DNA of 64,000 bases from Syntrophorhabdales bacterium (GCA_035541455.1 DATKNH010000131.1:1-64000); one strand, 5' to 3'. Positions 26,152-35,341 are shown, counted from the first letter of the stretch. Numbers and translations are program-made. Notes: generated from the letters alone by a model not told the origin.

Positions 26152-27261
26152 TTATCTCAGTACCTGACGCAGCGCCCCAAGCAGGCGATCCACATTTTCC
26201 TTGCGTGACGTGTAGCCCATCAGGCCAATGCGCCAGACTTTGCCGGCGAGAAGCCCCAAGCCCCCACCGATCTCGATCTTGAATTCGTTGCGCAAACGCC
26301 GCCTGACGGACAACTCATCTATGCCTTCGGGCACCAGGACAGCGTTCAGCATAGGCAGACGGTAAGGTTTCTCCACGAGCAGCTTCATGTTCAGTTCTTC
26401 GAGTCCGGCAACCAGCGCAAGGTGATTTTCCTTGTACCGGCTGAATACGTGCTCCATGCCTTCATCCAGTAAAAGGAGCAACGCCTGGTAGAGGCCATAT
26501 ACCATGTTTGAAGGGGTAGTGTGGTGGTAGACATGGTTTTTTCCCCAGTAATTACCGATAAGCGTCAGATCGAGGTACCAGTTGGGTACTTTATTTTTTC
26601 GTCCCGCTGCCGCAGCCATGGCTCTCTCAGAAAATGAAAGCGGCGAGAGCCCCGGAGGGCAGCCAAGGCATTTCTGGCTGCAGCTGTAAAGCACATCGAT
26701 GTTCCACTCGTCCATCCTCATCTCTATCCCGCCGAGACTGGTGACAGCGTCTACCACATAAAGGGTGTTGCTGCCTTTGAGAAGCGCACCGATTTCCTGG
26801 ACTGGATTCTGTACACCGGTCGAGGTTTCGGCATGAATGACTCCCACTATTTTGTAGGATTCCTGCCGGACCTTCTTTTCCACCGCTTTAGTGTCGACGG
26901 GCGTGCCCCATGGGAACTCCAGCACGTCAACCGCAGCACCAAGTCTGGCGGCGACTTCCTGCATGCGCTGACCAAAAAAGCCGTTCACCAGTATGAGGAC
27001 CCTGCCTCCCGGTTCGACCAGATTCACAAAGGCTGCCTCCATACCGGCCGAGCCTGTTCCCGACAGGGTAATCGTCAGTTCGTTCTTGGTGTTCATGATC
27101 TTCCGCAGCATCCCCTGGAGGTCTTCCAGGATCCTCATCAAGTGGGCATCGAGATACCCCAGAGTCTTGCGGCTCAACGCAGTATAAACTTCGGGAGGCA
27201 CACAATTCGGGCCGGGCCCCATGAGCAGGACTTCTTCTATATCCTCCAATAGATTCTTCAT
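26152..27261 (-). CDS. Class V aminotransferase (alanine-glyoxylate/serine-pyruvate type)
   Basis: 369 residues from the ATG at 27261, chosen because AAGGAG sits 9 nt upstream; an upstream in-frame start adds 25 polar residues. It begins with MGPGPNCVPPEVY, typical of the family. The PLP-binding Lys is in SCSQKCLGCPPGL near 190, and the Asp before it in VVDAVTSLGG near 165. Relatives convert glyoxylate or pyruvate with an amino donor. It lies convergent with the enolase-superfamily gene and divergent from the TIM-barrel gene. It may recycle amino groups released in the M24 pathway; this is inference. Confidence 0.88.
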   Translation of the reverse strand: MKNLLEDIEEVLLMGPGPNCVPPEVYTALSRKTLGYLDAHLMRILEDLQGMLRKIMNTKNELTITLSGTGSAGMEAAFVNLVEPGGRVLILVNGFFGQRMQEVAARLGAAVDVLEFPWGTPVDTKAVEKKVRQESYKIVGVIHAETSTGVQNPVQEIGALLKGSNTLYVVDAVTSLGGIEMRMDEWNIDVLYSCSQKCLGCPPGLSPLSFSERAMAAAAGRKNKVPNWYLDLTLIGNYWGKNHVYHHTTPSNMVYGLYQALLLLLDEGMEHVFSRYKENHLALVAGLEELNMKLLVEKPYRLPMLNAVLVPEGIDELSVRRRLRNEFKIEIGGGLGLLAGKVWRIGLMGYTSRKENVDRLLGALRQVLR

Positions 27262-27413
27262 CGCGGTATTCTCCTTGTTCTTCAGAGAGCGGTGTTTGTT
27301 AAGTCCTTTCCAACCGGTGCTCGTGAGAGCCTTCATGCATTCGCATTTGTGAGTAGCTGGTAGTCAGCGGTGGAAATCAGGGACAGAAAAATAAACCATA
27401 TATCGGAGGAAAT

Positions 27414-27432
27414 GTACAACGATAATTTGTAC
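27414..27432. promoter_or_regulatory. Inverted repeat in the divergent aminotransferase/TIM-barrel gap
   Basis: GTACAA (27414-27419) and TTGTAC (27427-27432) face each other across 7 bp in the gap between two divergent genes, where a shared operator would be expected. The arms are short, so chance is possible. Confidence 0.3.
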
Positions 27433-27491
27433 GGTCAGGCAGCTTAGCATTTTGGGTTGATTTACGCACTCCGGTCGAGTAAATTAAGGCT

Positions 27492-28268
27492 GTGGCAGGA
27501 CCCGAAAAGATACCGTTACTCGTCAACGCCCCTTATCACATGATCAAGGAGAACATGGAGAGGCTCACGCGCCTGGGGATAGGTGTGGAAATCTTTTTCA
27601 GTAATAATATCATCGACGGGATTGATACCGGCGAAGTAAGGGAACTGGGAAAACACTTCAAGGAGCGCGGCGTCTATTGCACGGTGCATGCTCCCTTTGC
27701 CGATCTCTCGCCGGGCGGCTTTGACAAGAAAATAGTTGCCATTTCAAGGGAAAGGATCAAAAAGGCCGTTGAACTGGCGCAGCATCTCTCCGCGCTGGGA
27801 ACTGTGTGTCATCCCGGTTTCGATAAATGGCGCTTCCAGGGAAGCGAGCAGCTCTGGCTCGACACCAGCATAGAAACGTGGTCGGAGGTGCTCAAAGAAG
27901 CCGACAAAAACTTTCCCATCATGCTTGAGAATATTTTCGAGGATGAACCATCCACGCTCATCACGCTCTTTGGCTACTTTAGAGACAAGAACCTCTGGTT
28001 CTGTTTCGACACGGGCCATTTCAACCTGTTCTCCAAGGCATCTGTAGAGGAGTGGCTGCTCCCTCTGAGGGATCGGCTCAGAGAGTTTCACCTTCACGAC
28101 AACAACGGGAAATCGGACGAGCATTTGCCTATAGGCGCAGGCACCTTTCCCTTTCGTACCCTGAAACAGCTGATCAAGAGAACGGAGAACGTGATCTTCA
28201 CACTGGAACCTCATGGGGAAACGGTTTTGGGAGAGAGTATAAAAAGCGCAAAGGAGTTTCTATCATAA
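27492..28268 (+). CDS. Sugar-phosphate isomerase/epimerase-like TIM barrel
   Basis: 258 residues of the AP_endonuc_2/xylose isomerase-like family. Recognisable blocks: IEIFFSNN-like strand near 31-37, VHAPFADLSPG near 66, MLENIFEDEP near 143, FCFDTGHFNL near 168 and REFHLHDNNGKSDEHLPIGAGTFPF near 197, with the metal-binding Glu, His and Asp of this fold. The start is GTG; any later ATG would remove the first beta strand. The stop codon overlaps the start of purL by one base (TAATG), so the two are translationally coupled. The substrate is unknown; a link to purine synthesis is not implied by the family. Confidence 0.75.
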   Translation: MAGPEKIPLLVNAPYHMIKENMERLTRLGIGVEIFFSNNIIDGIDTGEVRELGKHFKERGVYCTVHAPFADLSPGGFDKKIVAISRERIKKAVELAQHLSALGTVCHPGFDKWRFQGSEQLWLDTSIETWSEVLKEADKNFPIMLENIFEDEPSTLITLFGYFRDKNLWFCFDTGHFNLFSKASVEEWLLPLRDRLREFHLHDNNGKSDEHLPIGAGTFPFRTLKQLIKRTENVIFTLEPHGETVLGESIKSAKEFLS

Positions 28269-31249
28269 TGGCTACCCGGATTGAAATTGCGTATAAAGAA
28301 GGCGTGCGCGACGTACCCGCAGAAAAACTGAAAAAAAGAATCGAGCTGGACCTGGGCATGTTTGTTGATGCCCATGTGGTGGACGTGTACACCGTGGACA
28401 GTGAGCTTCCGCAAAGTATCATCGATCTCCTCGTGTCCGATGCGTTTATAGACCCGGTTCTTCAAAGGGCGCACGTGAAACAACCCACAATGTTTGACGC
28501 CGATTGGGTGGTCGAGGTTGGCTTCAAGCCGGGCGTCACAGACAATGTGGGGCGCACGGCAAGGGAGGTGATCGAAGCGCTTTCCGGAATTCGTTTCGGC
28601 GAGGAAGAAGGGGTTTACACCTCGAGGCTCTATTTCTTCAAAGGTGCCCTCGATGAGCAAGGCCTCAAAAGTATCACCGAGGGTTTGCTTGCGAATACCC
28701 TCATCAACCGCTACGCCTACAAGTCCATAGCCGCGTACCGCAATGAGAACGGCATGGGAAGCTATGTACCCAAGGCGACGATGGGGCACGAGCCGCAGGT
28801 CGAATCCTTCGATATGGCAATGGACGTGGAAGCTCTGCTTGCCATCAACAGGGAGCGCACATGGGCGCTCTCGAGAGAAGAGCTCCTTGAAATAAAGGAG
28901 TACTTTTCGAGGCCTGAGGTTGCAGCCGAACGGAAGGCTGCAGGTTTGTCCGGCGGCCCTACAGACGTGGAGATGGAGGCGCTCGCTCAAACGTGGTCGG
29001 AACACTGCAAGCATAAAATCTTTAACGCACTGATCGAGTATAACGACGACAGCCGTAGCGAGACCATAGACAGTCTCTTCAAGACGTATATCGCAGGGTC
29101 GACGAACAGGATACGCCAATCCCTGGGTAAGCGCGACTTCTGCATGTCTGTTTTCAAGGACAATTCAGGGATCATCAAGTTCAATAACAAGTATAACCTG
29201 GCTTTTAAAGTCGAAACGCACAACACGCCGTCAGCGCTCGATCCTTACGGCGGCGCGCTGACCGGCATCGTCGGCGTAAATCGTGATCCTTTCGGATCGG
29301 GCAAGGGCGCACGTCTCCTCTTCAATACCGATATTTTCTGCTTTGCTGCTCCTGACTACAAAGGTGCGATTCCTCCGAGGCTTCTCCATCCCAAACGGGT
29401 GCTGGAGGGCGTGAGGGAAGGCGTGGAGCACGGGGGCAACAAGAGCGGTATCCCGACGGTGAACGGTTCTCTCGTATTCGATAAGGACTTCCTGGGAAAG
29501 CCCCTTGTCTATTGCGGTACGTGCGGTATTATGCCGGCAAAGATAAACGGCGAGCCGAGTCACGTGAAACGGGCGAACAAGGGCGATCTCATTGTGATGG
29601 TGGGAGGAAGGATAGGGAAAGACGGTATCCATGGCGCCACTTTTTCATCAGAGGAGCTTTCTGAGGCATCGCCGACAAGCGCAGTGCAGATCGGTGATCC
29701 GATCACGCAAAAGCGAATGACGGACTTTCTGCTGCTGGCAAGGGATCAGGACCTTTACACCTCCATCACGGATAACGGAGCAGGTGGGCTTTCCTCCTCT
29801 GTCGGAGAGATGGCGGAGGACACGAACGGCTGTGTACTCCATCTGGAGCGTGCCCCGCTCAAGTATCATGGTCTCGACCCCTGGGAAATCTTGCTGTCAG
29901 AAGCGCAGGAGCGCATGACCGTCGCGGTGAGCCCGGACAAGATTGACCGGTTTCTCGCTCTCTCAGAGAAAATGAACGTTCTTTCCACCGTGCTGGGCGA
30001 GTTCACTGATACAGGCAAATTCCACGTCATGTTTCAGGGGAAGACAGTGTCGTACCTAGGCATGGACTTCCTGCACAATGGCTATCCCAGGATGCAGTTG
30101 GCCGCGAGATGGACAAGGAAGCTCACAGATGAAACCCCGCCTCCCGAACCGCGCGATTACGCCTCTCTTTTGTCCGCGATCCTCGCACGCTGGAACGTCT
30201 GCAGCAAGGAATACGTGGTCCGCCAGTATGACCACGAGGTGCAGGCAGGCACGGTCATAAAGCCCCTTTCAGGAAAGAATAACGAGGGGCCGAGTGATGC
30301 AGGCGTGGTCAGGCCGGACCCTTCCGGCCTCGAAGGCATTGTGGTGAGCCACGGAATCTGCCCCAAGTATAGTCAGTTTGATGCCTATCACATGGCCGCT
30401 CTTGCCATCGATGAAGCAATACGGAACAATGTCGCGACAGGGGGCAGCCTGGAGCGTATGGCACTGCTCGACAACTTCTGCTGGTGCGACCCGGTGGCAT
30501 CAGAGAGGACCCCTGATGGAGAGTACAAGCTCGCGCAATTGGTGCGGGCCAATAAGGCACTCTACGATTATACAGTGATCTTCGGTACCCCGTGTATTTC
30601 TGGAAAAGACAGCATGAAGAACGACTACATGCACGGTGACCTCAAAATCTCCATCCCTCCCACGCTGCTCATCTCAGCCATTTCTCGCATTCCTGATGTC
30701 GCCGAAAGCGTGACCATCGATTTCAAGGAAGCTGGCGATCTTGTGCTGGTTATCGGCATGACGTATGCAGAAATGGCGGGTTCCGAATACTTCGGGCACC
30801 TGGGACTTACCGGCAACATTCCCCCGAAAGTAGACGGCAAGAAAGCTCGAAGAATGTACCGAGCGTTGGAGCGGGCCATTCGTGCGCGCCTCATCAGGTC
30901 CGCTCATGACATATCAGATGGAGGGCTCGGCGTAACGCTTGCTGAGTCGGCCTTTGCGGGCGATCTCGGGGCGACCGTTGATCTGGCGCAGGTGCCGCGC
31001 ATAGGTGTCTACAGGGACGACTTCCTGCTTTTTTCGGAATCAGCCAGCAGATTCGTCGCGTCTATCCGCGAATCCGACTTTCCGAAAATTGAGAAGCTCT
31101 TCCGTGGCTTGCCCTATGCCGTGATCGGGAGAGTCACTGCGGATGCGCGACTGGTAATAAAAGGGATGAATGGATCAGTGCTGATTGATAGTGAGAATAG
31201 GACACTGAAGGAGGCCTGGCAGGCCCCCTTCAAAAATCTCTTCGGCTAG
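28268..31249 (+). CDS. purL: Phosphoribosylformylglycinamidine synthase, PurS-PurL fusion type
   Basis: 993 residues from ATG 28268. The N-terminus (about 1-170) is a duplicated PurS-like region, followed by the FGAM synthase body: WSEHCKHKIFN near 238, the ATP/metal block ETHNTPSALDPYGGA near 320, GDLIVMVGGRIGKDGIHGATFSS near 438 and HDISDGGLGVTLAES near 880. The C-terminal glutaminase domain of large proteobacterial PurL is missing, so a separate PurQ must supply ammonia; none is in this window. It catalyses the fourth step of purine synthesis. It is coupled to the upstream TIM-barrel gene and abuts panD convergently with no gap. Confidence 0.95.
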   Translation: MATRIEIAYKEGVRDVPAEKLKKRIELDLGMFVDAHVVDVYTVDSELPQSIIDLLVSDAFIDPVLQRAHVKQPTMFDADWVVEVGFKPGVTDNVGRTAREVIEALSGIRFGEEEGVYTSRLYFFKGALDEQGLKSITEGLLANTLINRYAYKSIAAYRNENGMGSYVPKATMGHEPQVESFDMAMDVEALLAINRERTWALSREELLEIKEYFSRPEVAAERKAAGLSGGPTDVEMEALAQTWSEHCKHKIFNALIEYNDDSRSETIDSLFKTYIAGSTNRIRQSLGKRDFCMSVFKDNSGIIKFNNKYNLAFKVETHNTPSALDPYGGALTGIVGVNRDPFGSGKGARLLFNTDIFCFAAPDYKGAIPPRLLHPKRVLEGVREGVEHGGNKSGIPTVNGSLVFDKDFLGKPLVYCGTCGIMPAKINGEPSHVKRANKGDLIVMVGGRIGKDGIHGATFSSEELSEASPTSAVQIGDPITQKRMTDFLLLARDQDLYTSITDNGAGGLSSSVGEMAEDTNGCVLHLERAPLKYHGLDPWEILLSEAQERMTVAVSPDKIDRFLALSEKMNVLSTVLGEFTDTGKFHVMFQGKTVSYLGMDFLHNGYPRMQLAARWTRKLTDETPPPEPRDYASLLSAILARWNVCSKEYVVRQYDHEVQAGTVIKPLSGKNNEGPSDAGVVRPDPSGLEGIVVSHGICPKYSQFDAYHMAALAIDEAIRNNVATGGSLERMALLDNFCWCDPVASERTPDGEYKLAQLVRANKALYDYTVIFGTPCISGKDSMKNDYMHGDLKISIPPTLLISAISRIPDVAESVTIDFKEAGDLVLVIGMTYAEMAGSEYFGHLGLTGNIPPKVDGKKARRMYRALERAIRARLIRSAHDISDGGLGVTLAESAFAGDLGATVDLAQVPRIGVYRDDFLLFSESASRFVASIRESDFPKIEKLFRGLPYAVIGRVTADARLVIKGMNGSVLIDSENRTLKEAWQAPFKNLFG

Positions 31250-31606
31250 TCAGTTGAGCCTCATAATCTGATTCTTCTCGTTAACATAGAGGCGCTTCGG
31301 CTCAAACGTTGCGAGTTCGGTGTCTGAATACTGTCCGTAGGAAACAATGATGACCACATCGCCCTTCTTGGCCTTGTGGGCTGCTGCTCCGTTGATGCAG
31401 ATCACCCCGGAATCCCTGCCGCCGCGTATCGCGTAAGTGGTGAAGCGTTCACCGTTTGTCACGTTATAAACCTGCACCTGCTCGTACTCCTGGATATCTG
31501 CCTTCTCAAGAAGGCCCTCGTCTATCGTGATGCTCCCCTCATACTCGAGATTACTCTCGGTCACTCGCGCACGGTGGATTTTTGATTTCATCATGCTCCG
31601 GATCAC
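31250..31606 (-). CDS. panD: Aspartate 1-decarboxylase
   Basis: 118 residues. The self-cleavage site that makes the pyruvoyl cofactor, Gly24-Ser25, is in [10 protein letters not shown], and IHRARVT near residue 10 and the [19 protein letters not shown] block near 58-76 match PanD. It makes beta-alanine for pantothenate. It is the last gene of panB-panC-panD; its start overlaps the end of panC by four bases. Its stop abuts the stop of purL, so the two transcripts collide here without an obvious terminator. Confidence 0.96.
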   Translation of the reverse strand: MIRSMMKSKIHRARVTESNLEYEGSITIDEGLLEKADIQEYEQVQVYNVTNGERFTTYAIRGGRDSGVICINGAAAHKAKKGDVVIIVSYGQYSDTELATFEPKRLYVNEKNQIMRLN

Positions 31607-32451
31607 GTTGTCCCCCCTAATATGGCATTGTCTATGAGCCTCGTTGTCCCGATTCGCACAGCGACTGCATATACGGCTCTATCTTTTATGGAGTCCACTT
31701 CAGCAAGCGTTTCGGGATCGGATATGCTTACGTATTCGACGTTAATGCCGTTCTCTGATGTGAGCAGGCGGTGTGCCTCTTTTTTGAGCACAGAGCTGTC
31801 CTTCTGGCCGGCACTCACAAGTTCCTGCAATTTTTTGATCGATGCATAGATAAGCAGCGCTTTTTGTCGGTCTGCGGAAGAGAGGTAGGTATTCCGGGAA
31901 CTCATGGCAAGCCCGCCCTCTTCGCGAACTGTCGGGTGCGGGATGATCCGGACGTCCATATTGAGATCCTTGACCATCCGCTCGATGATAGTCAGCTGCT
32001 GGTAATCTTTCTGCCCGAACACAGCGATGTGGGGCTTGACCATATTGAAGAGTTTTGCCACAACCGTTGCAACACCCACAAAATGGCCCTTGCGTGTCTG
32101 CCCGCACAGGTAATCTTCCAGTCCGCGCACCTGCACGTACGTCGTGTATCCTTTCGGGTAGACCTCTTCGCCGGAAGGATAGAAAAGAATATCGGTCTTT
32201 TCCTGTTCGAGCAGTTTCATGTCCCGTTCGAGATCCCTGGGGTACTTGGCGAGGTCCTCGGTCGGCCCGAACTGTGTGGGGTTCACAAAAATGCTTACCA
32301 CGGTCACATCCGCAAGCTCCCGCGCCCTTCTGACCAACGCGAGGTGCCCCTCATGCAGATATCCCATGGTCGGAACAAAGCCTATGCGCTTTTCTTTGCG
32401 CAGGCTGTCAGCCGTCTCCTGCATCTCTTTGACTGTTGCTATAACCCTCAT
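31603..32451 (-). CDS. panC: Pantothenate synthetase
   Basis: 282 residues. The HIGH-like nucleotide motif is in [15 protein letters not shown] (about 26-40), [18 protein letters not shown] near 55 and FGQKDYQQL near 147, all typical. It joins pantoate and beta-alanine using ATP in the cytoplasm. It lies 77 nt downstream of panB and overlaps panD, so the pathway order panB-C-D is kept in one operon. Confidence 0.96.
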   Translation of the reverse strand: MRVIATVKEMQETADSLRKEKRIGFVPTMGYLHEGHLALVRRARELADVTVVSIFVNPTQFGPTEDLAKYPRDLERDMKLLEQEKTDILFYPSGEEVYPKGYTTYVQVRGLEDYLCGQTRKGHFVGVATVVAKLFNMVKPHIAVFGQKDYQQLTIIERMVKDLNMDVRIIPHPTVREEGGLAMSSRNTYLSSADRQKALLIYASIKKLQELVSAGQKDSSVLKKEAHRLLTSENGINVEYVSISDPETLAEVDSIKDRAVYAVAVRIGTTRLIDNAILGGTT

Positions 32452-32528
32452 GTTCTAGCTGCCATGGCGAGTTGCGCGTTGCGAGTCTGAAAGCAATAAT
32501 CGCGAACCCGGAACTCGTAACATTTTCT

Positions 32529-33326
32529 TTAGTGGAACGAATGGCTGTCATCGGGGAACGCCCCGCTCTTCACCTCTTCAATGTATTCCTTGATGCCTTT
32601 TTCTGCTTCAGCGCGGATGTTCACATAGCTTTTTACAAATTTAGGCCTGAACTTGCCGAGCAAACCAAGGAGATCATGAAGCACCAGCACCTGGCCGTCG
32701 CAGTCAGGCCCTGCGCCAATGCCTATCGTGGGAATGGTCAACATCTCGGTGATCTTTTTGGCGGCATTTCGTGGCACGCCTTCGAGGACCACTGAGAACG
32801 CACCCGCCTCTTCAACGGCTCTTGCATCTTCAAAGAGCATTTCTTCGGCAGCGCCTTTACCCTGCACTTTATAGCCACCCATCCGATGCACGGACTGAGG
32901 TGTGAGTCCTATGTGGGCCATCACGGGGATTTCGATATCGACCATGGCCCTGATCACGTCCTTCATTTTGGCTCCGCCTTCCACCTTCACCGCTTCTGCG
33001 CCGCTCTCCTTGATCATTCTGCCAGCGTTCCGGCGCGCCTGCTCAACGCTCTCCTGGTAGGACATAAAAGGCATGTCAATTACCACGAGAGCCCTTTTTG
33101 TTGCTCTGACAACCGCCTTGGTATGATGAATCATTTCTTCAACTGTGACAGGAAGCGTATTTGGATAACCGAGCATCACGTTGCCGAGGGAATCACCCAC
33201 AAGCGTGACATCGATGCCTGCTTCATCAACGATGCCACCGAAGACAAAGTCGTACGCGGTGAGCATGGTGATCTTCTCGCCGCCTTTACGCTGCCTGATT
33301 GCCGGGACTGTCAGCTTCTCCATCAT
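32529..33326 (-). CDS. panB: 3-methyl-2-oxobutanoate hydroxymethyltransferase
   Basis: 265 residues. Motifs: ITMLTAYDF near 19, [16 protein letters not shown] near 41, the Mg-binding Asp pair at GDS and [10 protein letters not shown], and the substrate block VEGGAKM near 115 with GHIGLTPQS-like [11 protein letters not shown] near 136. It makes ketopantoate. It is the promoter-proximal gene of the pan operon. An intrinsic terminator ends only 19 nt before its start codon (33346-33382), so expression is probably controlled by leader attenuation. Confidence 0.96.
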   Translation of the reverse strand: MMEKLTVPAIRQRKGGEKITMLTAYDFVFGGIVDEAGIDVTLVGDSLGNVMLGYPNTLPVTVEEMIHHTKAVVRATKRALVVIDMPFMSYQESVEQARRNAGRMIKESGAEAVKVEGGAKMKDVIRAMVDIEIPVMAHIGLTPQSVHRMGGYKVQGKGAAEEMLFEDARAVEEAGAFSVVLEGVPRNAAKKITEMLTIPTIGIGAGPDCDGQVLVLHDLLGLLGKFRPKFVKSYVNIRAEAEKGIKEYIEEVKSGAFPDDSHSFH

Positions 33327-33345
33327 GCCCCCTCAAACCGTCCCC

Positions 33346-33382
33346 AAAAAAAAGAACCTTCTGAGCTGTGTTCAGAAGGTTC
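33346..33382 (-). terminator. Intrinsic terminator in the pan operon leader (attenuator)
   Basis: Read on the minus strand, an 11-bp perfect stem (33382-33372 with 33364-33354), a 7-nt loop and then eight T residues (33353-33346). It lies between the pan promoter (33446-33473) and the panB start at 33326. Leader sequence upstream (GGAAGG) could pair with the CCTTCT of the stem as an antiterminator. Confidence 0.7.
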
Positions 33383-33440
33383 GCGTACGTCCTGCCTTTC
33401 CTTCCGTCTCAGTCCAGCCAGGGGATCCAAGCGGTTAATG
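33383..33440 (-). ncRNA. panB leader region, candidate pan-type regulatory RNA
   Basis: About 57 nt of leader between the predicted transcription start and the terminator stem. It contains CCTG and CAGG words that can close a stem around GGACTGAGACGGAAGGAAAGG. A conserved leader RNA called the pan motif is known upstream of panB operons in several phyla; membership here is a hypothesis based on place and fold only. Confidence 0.3.
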
Positions 33441-33445
33441 GCAAT

Positions 33446-33473
33446 AGTATAGCTGAACTGGATTATTAGTCAA
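33446..33473 (-). promoter_or_regulatory. panB: Sigma-70-like promoter of panBCD
   Basis: On the minus strand TTGACT (33473-33468), 16 bp, TATACT (33451-33446). Transcription would begin near 33439, giving a leader of about 113 nt that contains the terminator. Confidence 0.6.
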
Positions 33474-33515
33474 GAACTATTTTTGGGATGGCGTTTCATA
33501 TAGTGAAACGACCAA

Positions 33516-34103
33516 TTAATGGCTAAACGGACCTGCCCCGGCGAAGAGCGGGTGAGGGGAAGATTCTGCTGCTGCGGCCATTTCCATGACATACCCCGGA
33601 CGCACGTCATCTTTCCAGTGTGGATAGCCGCCCAGCCACACGTACAGGAGCACGTCATGAAATTGTGGCCGATTGAAGGCGTAGTTCCCGATGGCTATGG
33701 ACTCTCCTTTCGGGTTCACCATGACCGGGACGCGCCGGGCCGGAGCGAACGTGGCAACAAGCGCCTCTATCCTCTCCCGGGTCGAGTGGCCTTCCGGGTT
33801 CTGCTTAAATGCTGCGGTTTCTACCGGAAAGGGAAAGATCCGGTAGACTTCGCCGATAAAACCCTTCAGGTCGACACCCGCGATAGCTCCCCGGAGATTT
33901 CCGATCGCCTCTTGAGACAGCACGTACATGACCCATGCAGCCCGGTAAGCACTCTCCGGGTGGTGATGAGCAAGCTCGGTCACGCGTTGACAGAAATCGG
34001 ATGCGAAGAAAAAGTGATTGTCGAGCAGAAGCATATCAGTTTCGATGTTGAAAAATCCGAAGGGTAATTGACCGTGACTCACAGAGTTGAAGAGCAAGGG
34101 CAT
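33516..34103 (-). CDS. Conserved-looking protein of unknown function
   Basis: About 195 residues; not recognised. No signal peptide or membrane segment is evident. Visible features are a His-rich stretch ELAHHHPESAYRAAW near residue 45, PVMVNPKGESIAIGNYAF near 130 and an aromatic C-terminal part FHDVLLYVWLGGYPHW. Start at ATG 34103 (a TTG at 34109 is in frame) with no clear ribosome binding site. A 7-bp stem-loop (33492-33510) follows the stop. It lies between the pan operon and the TAXI gene and is read in the same direction as both. Codon use fits a real gene, but function is open. Confidence 0.55.
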   Translation of the reverse strand: MPLLFNSVSHGQLPFGFFNIETDMLLLDNHFFFASDFCQRVTELAHHHPESAYRAAWVMYVLSQEAIGNLRGAIAGVDLKGFIGEVYRIFPFPVETAAFKQNPEGHSTRERIEALVATFAPARRVPVMVNPKGESIAIGNYAFNRPQFHDVLLYVWLGGYPHWKDDVRPGYVMEMAAAAESSPHPLFAGAGPFSH

Positions 34104-34180
34104 GGGCAAAGTCTAGCAGAAGAACCGCACCCAGCTCAAGCAACGGAGAGCACTGAACTCCTCTTTACGGCTTTCGGTTG

Positions 34181-35155
34181 CTACTTGATGGCGCCCGCTT
34201 CCTTCAGGTATTTCTCAGCGCCCGGATGAAATGGTACCAGAATGGTCTTCTTTGCATTCTCCACTGTGAGGCCGCGGGCATCCTGGTGGATCTGGTAGTA
34301 TTCATCCTTGTGATCGAAAAGGGTCTTCAGGAAAGCAAAAATCAGATCGTTGCTGGCGTTGGCGTGCGTCCAGACTGCGCTCGTCCATCCCAGAATAGGT
34401 GTATCCTGCTCGATGCCTTTATAGGATTTTGCTTTCACCACATTTTGATAGTGGCCCGGATGGTCCGCGATAATCTTCTTGGCGATCCTGTCGTCAACGG
34501 GAATGATGCGCGCATTGAACCTCGTGGAGAGCTCAAGGTAGGATGGCATCGGGTAGCCTCCCGCGAGGAAGCCGCCGTCGAGAGAGCCATCCTGTATGCC
34601 TTCCACCGTCTCCTTGTACACGTAGTAGAAGGGCTTGAAGTCTTTCTTTGTCACGCCATAGTATTCGAGAATGAGATGCCCGAGGTTGGCCGGCGAACTG
34701 CCCGGACCGCCCATGCCGATCTTTTTGCCCTTGATGTCCGCATACGATTTGATGGGGGAGTTAGCAGGCACGGCGAGATAGAGATCAACCACGTGGTTGA
34801 AGATTACAGCACGGAGTTGGGGGAACGGCCTTCCTTTGTACTCTGCTTCTCCTTTGTAGGCATTCCATCCGTCAGGGGTACCGAAGGCGGCCAGCAACTC
34901 TTTTTTCTGGCCGTAGGCCAGTTGAAGCCGCCTGACCATGTCGAGGGTGCCGGTGGTTGCTTCGTGCATGAATCTCACGTTTCCGGGCATGTACTTGTTG
35001 ACGGTGTTGACCATGCCCGCGACCGTCACGTAGGAAAGCCCGCCGGCAGCCGGGCTGGCAAAGCCGACAAGCTGTTGCTGCTGAGCCGGCGCAGGCGCAG
35101 CGCACACCGATGAAAGAACTAATGCAAGCACTACAACAAAACATCTACCGTTCAT
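34181..35155 (-). CDS. TAXI-family TRAP transporter solute-binding protein
   Basis: 324 residues with a signal peptide cleaved near APAPAQ (about residue 25). The TAXI fold is shown by VGFASPAAGGLSYVTVAGM near 31, HEATTGTLDMVRRLQ near 64, and KIGMGGPGSSPANLGHLIL near 144. TAXI receptors feed TRAP carriers with a fused membrane protein, but no DctM-type gene is nearby, so the partner lies elsewhere. The gene is divergent from the UbiD decarboxylase at 35342, which suggests uptake of an aromatic or other acid acted on by that enzyme. Confidence 0.88.
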   Translation of the reverse strand: MNGRCFVVVLALVLSSVCAAPAPAQQQQLVGFASPAAGGLSYVTVAGMVNTVNKYMPGNVRFMHEATTGTLDMVRRLQLAYGQKKELLAAFGTPDGWNAYKGEAEYKGRPFPQLRAVIFNHVVDLYLAVPANSPIKSYADIKGKKIGMGGPGSSPANLGHLILEYYGVTKKDFKPFYYVYKETVEGIQDGSLDGGFLAGGYPMPSYLELSTRFNARIIPVDDRIAKKIIADHPGHYQNVVKAKSYKGIEQDTPILGWTSAVWTHANASNDLIFAFLKTLFDHKDEYYQIHQDARGLTVENAKKTILVPFHPGAEKYLKEAGAIK

Positions 35156-35292
35156 GAATCACCTTTGCTCCCTGCAGTCCGCCGGTCTACCCGGTGGAAA
35201 TCTATAGCCGGTCCAATTATCGGAAATGGAGACTCGCCATGTCAAGAGAAATTGCCTTGCGTGCGAGCATGGTCACACGAGCACGGTACGCG

Positions 35293-35321
35293 TTGACTCT
35301 CCACAGGCCGTTTGCTATAGT
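35293..35321 (+). promoter_or_regulatory. Promoter of the ubiD-like gene (extended -10)
   Basis: TTGACT (35293-35298), 17 bp, TATAGT (35316-35321), with TGC directly before the -10. The same TTGACT and TTTGCTATAGTA words recur in the promoter at 40283-40312. Confidence 0.6.
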
Positions 35322-35341
35322 AGCCGAGTGAGGAGGCGGTA

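Noticed and set aside
23427-27432. Shared GTTGTACG words upstream of three genes
   Set aside because: An 8-mer is expected about twice by chance in 64 kb on both strands, so no regulator site is claimed except the weak inverted repeat at 27414-27432.
34178-35113. 311-residue frame antisense to the TAXI gene
   Set aside because: The minus strand encodes a full TAXI receptor with a signal peptide; the plus frame has no start signals or motifs.
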